Assembly (NCBI GenBank): GCA_900893395.1
Contig: CAAHFI010151236.1
Span: forward strand, 1-20,701
Length of the DNA: 20,701 nt
From: Euglena gracilis
Taxonomy: Eukaryota > Euglenozoa > Euglenophyceae > Euglenales > Euglenaceae
Direction of reading: 5' to 3'
Translations under genes and position numbers: made by a program
Notes under the pieces: model-generated
Told to the model about the DNA's origin: nothing
Databases searched by the model: none
The model's input: only the letters and a program-made list of their open reading frames with translations
In this document: in pieces, positions 13,901 through 20,701 of the stretch
Position numbering within the stretch: the stretch's first letter is position 1
How the letters are laid out: each line of letters starts with the position of its first letter

Positions 13901-16900
13901 CAGGCCGTTTGGGTCACAACGGACCGGGCCCAGGCCGTTTGGGTCACAACGGACCGGGCCCAGGCCGTTTGGGTCAAACGGACCGGGCCCAGGCCGTTTG
14001 GGTCAAACGGACCGGGCCCAGGCCGTTTGGGTCAAACGGACCGGGCCCAGGCCGTTTGGGTCACAACGGACCGGGCCCAGGCCGTTTGGGTCAAACGGAC
14101 CGGGCCCAGGCCGTTTGGGTCAAAACGGACCGGGCCCAGGCCGTTTGGGTCACAACGGACCGGGCCCAGGCCGTTTGGGTCAAACGGACCGGGCCCAGGC
14201 CGTTTGGGTCAAACGGACCGGGCCCAGGCCGTTTGGGTCACAACGGACCGGGCCCAGGCCGTTTGGGTCACAACGGACCGGGCCCAGGCCGTTTGGGTCA
14301 CAACGGACCGGGCCCAGGCCGTTTGGGTCACAACGGACCGGGCCCAGGCCGTTTGGGTCACAACGGACCGGGCCCAGGCCGTTTGGGTCAAACGGACCGG
14401 GCCCAGGCCGTTTGGGTCAAACGGACCGGGCCCAGGCCGTTTGGGTCAAACGGACCGGGCCCAGGCCGTTTGGGTCACAACGGACCGGGCCCAGGCCGTT
14501 TGGGTCACAACGGACCGGGCCCAGGCCGTTTGGGTCAAACGGACCGGGCCCAGGCCGTTTGGGTCAAACGGACCGGGCCCAGGCCGTTTGGGTCAAACGG
14601 ACCGGGCCCAGGCCGTTTGGGTCACAACGGACCGGGCCCAGGCCGTTTGGGTCACAACGGACCGGGCCCAGGCCGTTTGGGTCAAACGGACCGGGCCCAG
14701 GCCGTTTGGGTCAAACGGACCGGGCCCAGGCCGTTTGGGTCAAAACGGACCGGGCCCAGGCCGTTTGGGTCAAACGGACCGGGCCCAGGCCGTTTGGGTC
14801 AAACGGACCGGGCCCAGGCCGTTTGGGTCAAACGGACCGGGCCCAGGCCGTTTGGGTCAAACGGACCGGGCCCAGGCCGTTTGGGTCAAACGGACCGGGC
14901 CCAGGCCGTTTGGGTCAAACGGACCGGGCCCAGGCCGTTTGGGTCAAACGGACCGGGCCCAGGCCGTTTGGGTCACAACGGACCGGGCCCAGGCCGTTTG
15001 GGTCAAACGGACCGGGCCCAGGCCGTTTGGGTCACAACGGACCGGGCCCAGGCCGTTTGGGTCACAACGGACCGGGCCCAGGCCGTTTGGGTCAAAACGG
15101 ACCGGGCCCAGGCCGTTTGGGTCACAACGGACCGGGCCCAGGCCGTTTGGGTCAAACGGACCGGGCCCAGGCCGTTTGGGTCAAACGGACCGGCCCAGGC
15201 CGTTTGGGTCAAACGGACCGGGCCCAGGCCGTTTGGGTCAAACGGACCGGGCCCAGGCCGTTTGGGTCAAACGGACCGGGCCCAGGCCGTTTGGGTCAAA
15301 CGGACCGGGCCCAGGCCGTTTGGGTCAAAACGGACCGGGCCCAGGCCGTTTGGGTCAAAACGGACCGGGCCCAGGCCGTTTGGGTCACAACGGACCGGGC
15401 CCAGGCCGTTTGGGTCAAACGGACCGGGCCCAGGCCGTTTGGGTCAAACGGACCGGGCCCAGGCCGTTTGGGTCAAACGGACCGGGCCCAGGCCGTTTGG
15501 GTCACAACGGACCGGGCCCAGGCCGTTTGGGTCAAACGGACCGGGCCCAGGCCGTTTGGGTCAAACGGACCGGGCCCAGGCCGTTTGGGTCAAAACGGAC
15601 CGGGCCCAGGCCGTTTGGGTCAAACGGACCGGGCCCAGGCCGTTTGGGTCAAACGGACCGGGCCCAGGCCGTTTGGGTCACAACGGACCGGGCCCAGGCC
15701 GTTTGGGTCACAACGGACCGGGCCCAGGCCGTTTGGGTCAAACGGACCGGGCCCAGGCCGTTTGGGTCAAAACGGACCGGGCCCAGGCCGTTTGGGTCAC
15801 AACGGACCGGGCCCAGGCCGTTTGGGTCAAACGGACCGGGCCCAGGCCGTTTGGGTCAAACGGACCGGGCCCAGGCCGTTTGGGTCAAACGGACCGGGCC
15901 CAGGCCGTTTGGGTCAAACGGACCGGGCCCAGGCCGTTTGGGTCACAACGGACCGGGCCCAGGCCGTTTGGGTCACAACGGACCGGGCCCAGGCCGTTTG
16001 GGTCAAACGGACCGGGCCCAGGCCGTTTGGGTCACAACGGACCGGGCCCAGGCCGTTTGGGTCAAAACGGACCGGGCCCAGGCCGTTTGGGTCAAACGGA
16101 CCGGGCCCAGGCCGTTTGGGTCACAACGGACCGGGCCCAGGCCGTTTGGGTCAAACGGACCGGGCCCAGGCCGTTTGGGTCAAAACGGACCGGGCCCAGG
16201 CCGTTTGGGTCAAACGGACCGGGCCCAGGCCGTTTGGGTCAAACGGACCGGGCCCAGGCCGTTTGGGTCAAACGGACCGGGCCCAGGCCGTTTGGGTCAC
16301 AACGGACCGGGCCCAGGCCGTTTGGGTCACAAACGGACCGGGCCCAGGCCGTTTGGGTCAAACGGACCGGGCCCAGGCCGTTTGGGTCAAACGGACCGGG
16401 CCAGGCCGTTTGGGTCAACGGACCGGGCCCAGGCCGTTTGGGTCAAACGGACCGGGCCCAGGCCGTTTGGGTCAAAACGGACCGGGCCCAGGCCGTTTGG
16501 GTCAAAACGGACCGGGCCCAGGCCGTTTGGGTCAAACGGACCGGGCCCAGGCCGTTTGGGTCAAAACGGACCGGGCCCAGGCCGTTTGGGTCAAACGGAC
16601 CGGGCCCAGGCCGTTTGGGTCACAACGGACCGGGCCCAGGCCGTTTGGGTCAAACGGACCGGGCCCAGGCCGTTTGGGTCAAAACGGACCGGGCCCAGGC
16701 CGTTTGGGTCACAACGGACCGGGCCCAGGCCGTTTGGGTCAAACGGACCGGGCCCAGGCCGTTTGGGTCACAACGGACCGGGCCCAGGCCGTTTGGGTCA
16801 CAACGGACCGGGCCCAGGCCGTTTGGGTCAAACGGACCGGGCCCAGGCCGTTTGGGTCACAACGGACCGGGCCCAGGCCGTTTGGGTCAAACGGACCGGG

Positions 16901-17650
16901 CCCAGGCCGTTTGGGTCACAACGGACCGGGCCCAGGCCGTTTGGGTCAAACGGACCGGGCCCAGGCCGTTTGGGTCACAACGGACCGGGCCCAGGCCGTT
17001 TGGGTCAAACGGACCGGGCCCAGGCCGTTTGGGTCAAACGGACCGGGCCCAGGCCGTTTGGGTCACAACGGACCGGGCCCAGGCCGTTTGGGTCAAAACG
17101 GACCGGGCCCAGGCCGTTTGGGTCACAACGGACCGGCCCAGGCCGTTTGGGTCAAACGGACCGGGCCCAGGCCGTTTGGGTCACAACGGACCGGGCCCAG
17201 GCCGTTTGGGTCACAACGGACCGGGCCCAGGCCGTTTGGGTCAAACGGACCGGGCCCAGGCCGTTTGGGTCACAACGGACCGGGCCCAGGCCGTTTGGGT
17301 CACAACGGACCGGGCCCAGGCCGTTTGGGTCAAACGGACCGGCCCAGGCCGTTTGGGTCACAACGGACCGGGCCCAGGCCGTTTGGGTCAAACGGACCGG
17401 GCCCAGGCCGTTTGGGTCACAACGGACCGGGCCCAGGCCGTTTGGGTCACAACGGACCGGGCCCAGGCCGTTTGGGTCAAACGGACCGGGCCCAGGCCGT
17501 TTGGGTCAAACGGACCGGGCCCAGGCCGTTTGGGTCACAACGGACCGGGCCCAGGCCGTTTGGGTCACAACGGACCGGGCCCAGGCCGTTTGGGTCAAAA
17601 CGGACCGGGCCCAGGCCGTTTGGGTCAAACGGACCGGGCCCAGGCCGTTT

Positions 17651-20600
17651 GGGTCAAAGGACCGGGCCCAGGCCGTTTGGGTCACAACGGACCGGGCCCA
17701 GGCCGTTTGGGTCACAACGGACCGGGCCCAGGCCGTTTGGGTCACAACGGACCGGGCCCAGGCCGTTTGGGTCAAAACGGACCGGGCCCAGGCCGTTTGG
17801 GTCAAACGGACCGGGCCCAGGCCGTTTTGGGTCAAAACGGACCGGGCCAGGCCGTTTGGGTCAAACGGACCGGGCCCAGCCGTTTGGGTCAAAACCGGCC
17901 CAGTTTGGGTCAAACGGACCGGGCCCAGGCCGTTTGGGTCAACACGCCGGGCCCAGGCCGTTTGGGTCACAACGGACCGGCCCAGGCCGTTTGGGTCAAA
18001 ACGGACCGGGCCCAGGCCGTTTGGGTCACAACGGACCGGGCCAGGCCGTTTGGGTCACAACGGACCGGGCCCAGGCCGTTTGGGTCACAACGGACCGGGC
18101 CCAGGCCGTTTGGGTCAAACGGACCGGGCCCAGGCCGTTTGGGTCACAACGGACCGGGCCCAGGCCGTTTGGGTCAAAACGGACCGGGCCCAGGCCGTTT
18201 GGGTCAAAACGGACCGGGCCCAGGCCGTTTGGGTCACAACGGACCGGCCCCAGGCCGTTGGGTCACAACGGACCGGGCCCAGGCCGTTTTGGGTCAAACG
18301 GACCGGGCCAGGCCGTTTGGGTCACAACGGACCGGGCCAGGCCGTTTGGGTCAAACGGACCGGGCCCAGGCCGTTTGGGTCACAAACGGACCGGGCCCAG
18401 GCCGTTTGGGTCACAACGGGCCAGGCCGTTTGGGTCAAACGGACCGGGCCCAGGCCGTTGGTCACAACGGACCGGGCCCAGGCCGTTGGGTCAACGGACG
18501 GGCCCAGGCCGTTTGGGTCAAACGGACCGGGCCAGGCCGTTTGGGTCAAAGGACCCCCAGCCGTTTGGGTCAAACGGACCGGGCCCAGGCCGTTTGGGTC
18601 AAAACGGACCGGGCCCAGGCCGTTTGGGTCACAACGGACCGGCCCAGGCCGTTTGGGTCAAACGGACCGGGCCCAGGCCGTTTGGGTCACAACGGACCGG
18701 GCCCAGGCCGTTTGGGTCAAACGGACCGGGCCCAGGCCGTTTGGTCAACGGACCGGCCAGGCCGTTTGGGTCACAACGGACCGGCCCAGGCCGTTTGGGT
18801 AAAACGGACCCGGGCCAGCCGTTTGGGTCAAAAGGACCGGGCCCAGCCGTTGGGTCAAACGGACCGGCCCAGGCCGTTTGGGTCACAACGGACCGGGCCC
18901 AGGCGTTTGGGTCAAAACGGACCGGGCCCAGGCCGTTTGGGTCACAACGGACCGGGCCCAGGCCGTTTGGGTCAAAACGGACCGGGCCCCAGGCGTTTGG
19001 GTCACAACGGACCGGCCCAGGCCGTTTGGTACAACGGACCGGCCCGTTTGGTCAGGGGGCCCAGGCCGTTTGGGTCAAACGGACCGGGCCAGGCCGTTTG
19101 GGTCACAACGGACCGGCCCAGGCCGTTTGGGTCAAAACGGGCCGGGCCAGGCCGTTTGGGTCAAAACGGACCGGCCCAGGCCGTTTGGGTCAACGGACCG
19201 GGCCCAGGCCGTTTGGGTCAAAACGGACCGGGCCCAGGCCGTTTGGGTCAAACGGACCGGCCAGGCCGTTTGGGTCAAACGGACCGGGCCCAGGCCGTTT
19301 GGGTCAACGACCACGGACCGCCAGGCCGTTTGGGTCAAAACGGACCGGCCCAGGCCGTTTGGGTCAACGACCGGGCCCAGCCGTTTGGGTCACAACGGAC
19401 CGGGCCCAGGCCGTTTGGGTCACAACGGACCGGGCCCAGGCCGTTTGGGTCAAAACGGACCGGGCCCAGGCCGTTTGGTCAAAACGCGGCCCAGGCCGTT
19501 TGGGTCACAACGGACCGGGCCCAGGCCGTTTGGGTCACAAAGGACCGGGCCCAGGCGTTTGGGTCAAACGGACCGGGCCGTTTGGTCAACGGACCGGCCA
19601 GGCGTTTGGGTCACAACGGACCGGGCAGGCGTTTGGGTCAAAACGGACCGGGCCAGGCCGTTGGGTCACAACGGACCGGGCCAGGCCGTTTGGTCACAAC
19701 GGACCGGGCCCAGGCCGTTTGGGTCACAACGGACCGGGCCCAGCCGTTTGGGTCAAAACGGACCGGCCCAGGCCGTTTGGGTCAAACGGACCGGGCCCAG
19801 GCCGTTTGGGTCACAACGGACCGGGCCCAGGCCGTTTGGGTCACAACGGACCGGCCCAGGCCGTTTGGGTCACAACGGACCGGGCCCAGGCCGTTTGGGT
19901 CAAAAGGACCGGGCCAGGCCGTTTGGGTCAAAACGGACCGGGCCCAGGCCGTTTGGGTCATAAAACGCGCGGCCAGGCGTTTGGGTCAAACGGACCGGCC
20001 CAGGTTTGGGTCAAAACGGACCGGGCCAGGCCGTTTGGTCAAAACGGACCGGCCCAGGCCGTTTGGTCAAAACGGACCGGGCCAGGCCGTTTGGGTCACA
20101 ACGGACCGGGCCCAGGCCGTTTGGGTCAAACGGACCGGGCCCAGGCCGTTTGGGTCACAAACGGACCGGGCCCAGGCCGTTGGGTCAACAAACGGACCGG
20201 GCCCAGGCCGTTTGGGTCAACGGACCGGGCCCAGGCCGTTTGGTCACAAACGGACCGGGCCAGGCCGTTTGGGTCAAAATCGGACCGGGCCCAGGCCGTT
20301 TGGGTCAAAACGGACCGGGCCCAGGCCGTTTGGGTCAAACGGACCGGGCCAGGCCGTTTGGGTCACAACGGACCGGGCCAGGCCGTTTGGGTCAAAACGG
20401 ACCGGGCCCAGGCCGTTTGGGTCCAAAACGGACCGGGCCCAGGCCGTTTGGGTCAAAACGGACCGGGCCAGGCCGTTGGGTCAAACGGACCGGGCCCAGG
20501 CCGTTTGGGTCACAAACGGACCGGGCCAGGCCGTTTGGGTCAAACGGACCGGGCCCAGGCCGTTGGGTCAACCGGACCGGCCAGCCGTTTGGGTCAACGA

Positions 20601-20701
20601 CCGGGCCCAGGCCGTTTGGTCACGGACCGGGCCCAGGCCGGTTTGGGTCACAACGGACCGGGCCCAGGCCGTTTGGGTCAAACGGACCGGCCCAGGCGTT
20701 T
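17651..20701. repeat. Right end of array, strongly indel-rich units
   Basis: The same unit, with irregularity rising toward the right edge. Losses fall in GGG, CCC, TTT and AAA runs (for example GGTCAAAGG near 17654, TTTTGGG near 17825 and 18287, GTTGG near 18258 and 18459). The worst stretch is about 19,025-19,065, with a truncated unit lacking part of the GGCCCAGGCCG region followed by a run of five Gs. Type B units (GGTCAAAACGG) become the commonest A-rich type here, and 31-bp GGTCACAAACGG units recur near 18378, 20153, 20244 and 20508. The only two forward-strand stop triplets I found (TAA at 18800-18802 and 19961-19963) lie in this segment and come from such errors. Real array-edge decay is the alternative, but it would normally also bring many substitutions. 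Confidence 0.85.

Larger units (their letters stand above)
961..17650. repeat. Homogeneous core of the satellite array
   Basis: Mostly intact type A (30 bp) and type C (29 bp) units with sparse type B, in irregular order. Runs of a single type are short: A runs reach five (1021-1170, 10227-10376, 10729-10878, 13556-13705, 14236-14385) and the longest C run I found has eight copies. Base substitutions outside position 6 are almost absent. Exceptional units are few: 28-bp units with GGTCAACGG near 1288, 3461, 6024, 10053 and 16413; 31-bp units with GGTCACAAACGG near 2085, 9109 and 16325; and units with GGGCCC shortened near 2039, 2248, 2949, 3299, 5420, 11248, 15190, 16399, 17134 and 17340. By eye I see no higher-order repeat of fixed length. 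This near-identity fits recent amplification or continuing homogenisation. Confidence 0.93.
56..18802 (+). other. Giant stop-free reading frame, a by-product of the repeat; not called as a gene
   Basis: A frame of about 6,248 codons runs from a TTG at 56 to a TAA at 18800-18802. It is open only because none of the three forward frames of the unit holds a stop. Type A reads as GHNGPGPGRL, VTTDRAQAVW or SQRTGPRPFG depending on frame, and each 29-bp type C unit moves translation to the next of these. The frame therefore cycles through all three peptides many times. No codon-level constraint, ATG start, ribosome-binding context, signal peptide or unique domain is present. Length alone is not evidence of coding here. 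A repetitive transcript is possible, but nothing in the window supports a translated product. Confidence 0.9.
1..20701. repeat. GC-rich 29-30 bp tandem satellite array filling the window
   Basis: About 700 head-to-tail copies of a 29-30 bp unit cover every base; I found no flanking unique DNA and no unit in the opposite orientation. Numbering from GGTC (1-4), the 30-bp unit has AACGG at 7-11, GACC at 11-14, GGGCCC at 15-20, GGCCG at 22-26 and TTTG at 27-30, and is 21/30 G+C. Three unit types make up nearly all copies: position 6 is C (type A, GGTCACAACGG), A (type B, GGTCAAAACGG), or deleted (type C, GGTCAAACGG, 29 bp). Most units carry an RsrII-type site (CGGACCG) and an ApaI-type site (GGGCCC), so digestion should give a ladder of about 30 bp. 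The array runs off both ends of the window, so its true length is unknown. Satellite identity is seen directly; a heterochromatic location is inference. I do not recognise the family. Confidence 0.98.

Noticed and set aside
1021-14385. A rule capping type A runs at five units
   Set aside because: Several runs of exactly five occur and I saw none longer, but with A at roughly 40-45% of units only a few longer runs would be expected by chance, so their absence is not convincing.
961-17650. A higher-order repeat of several units
   Set aside because: Writing out the order of A, B and C by eye gave no period that repeats; recurring short motifs such as C-C-A-A-A-A-A-C-C are expected in a mostly two-symbol string.
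56-18802. A 6,248-residue repetitive protein gene on the forward strand
   Set aside because: It starts at a TTG, cycles through all three frames of the repeat as 29-bp units shift it, and stays open only because the unit has no forward stop. There is no sign of coding constraint or any non-repeat domain.
18878-19963. A second forward open frame of 361 codons
   Set aside because: It is the same repeat, resumed after a stop created by a one-base error, and it ends at another such stop. It has no independent content.
964-20456. Many reverse-strand open frames encoding repeats such as TQTAWARSVV
   Set aside because: These begin at TTG within the unit and last only while consecutive units stay in frame. 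They are shadows of the satellite.
1-20701. CRISPR array, because of regular short repeats
   Set aside because: There are no spacers: units abut directly and are near-identical along their full length, and no cas genes or leader are present.
1-20701. Telomeric or subtelomeric simple repeat
   Set aside because: The unit is 29-30 bp with GGGCCC and AACGG and has no match to known short telomere motifs such as TTAGGG or TTTAGGG. A subtelomeric location cannot be excluded, but nothing shows it.
1-20701. The 30-bp unit as a duplicated 15-bp ancestor
   Set aside because: Aligning the two halves directly gives about 6 of 15 identities, too little to support a direct duplication. The inverted (dyad) relation between halves is much stronger.
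1-20701. Array of protein-binding operators or transcription terminators
   Set aside because: The hairpin potential and GACC/GGTC motifs occur in the units as part of the satellite, with no promoter, U-tract or gene nearby to regulate.

Overview
The whole 20,701-base window is one head-to-tail satellite (minisatellite) array. It starts inside a repeat unit and ends inside one. I see no unique sequence, gene, RNA gene, mobile element or CRISPR array, and no inverted block. The unit is 29-30 bp and about 70% GC, which gives roughly 700 copies. Number the 30-bp unit from its GGTC: GGTC is 1-4, AACGG 7-11, GACC 11-14, GGGCCC 15-20, GGCCG 22-26 and TTTG 27-30. Almost all real variation sits at position 6, which is C (type A, 30 bp), A (type B, 30 bp) or missing (type C, 29 bp).

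Layout. Positions 1 to about 960 are an indel-rich left end. From about 960 to 3,480 indels thin out. From about 3,480 to 17,650 lies a very uniform core of A and C units with occasional B units. From about 17,650 to the end the array again becomes indel-rich, and more so toward the right edge. The irregularities at both ends are nearly all one-base losses or gains inside GGG, CCC, TTT or AAA runs. That looks more like unpolished long-read contig ends than the edges of a real array.

Organism. Array size, uniformity and the absence of anything else suggest heterochromatin-type satellite DNA (centromeric, pericentromeric, subtelomeric or a GC-rich small chromosome) of a eukaryote. I do not recognise the repeat and cannot name a species or clade. 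The odd window length and error-like ends suggest a complete unplaced contig.

There are no genes working together here. Very long open frames exist because the repeat has no stop codon in any forward frame; they are not evidence of a protein. The features that deserve attention are the three-state site at position 6, the almost complete dyad symmetry of the 29-bp unit, the scarcity of substitutions despite dense CpG, and the change in A/B/C proportions between core and ends.
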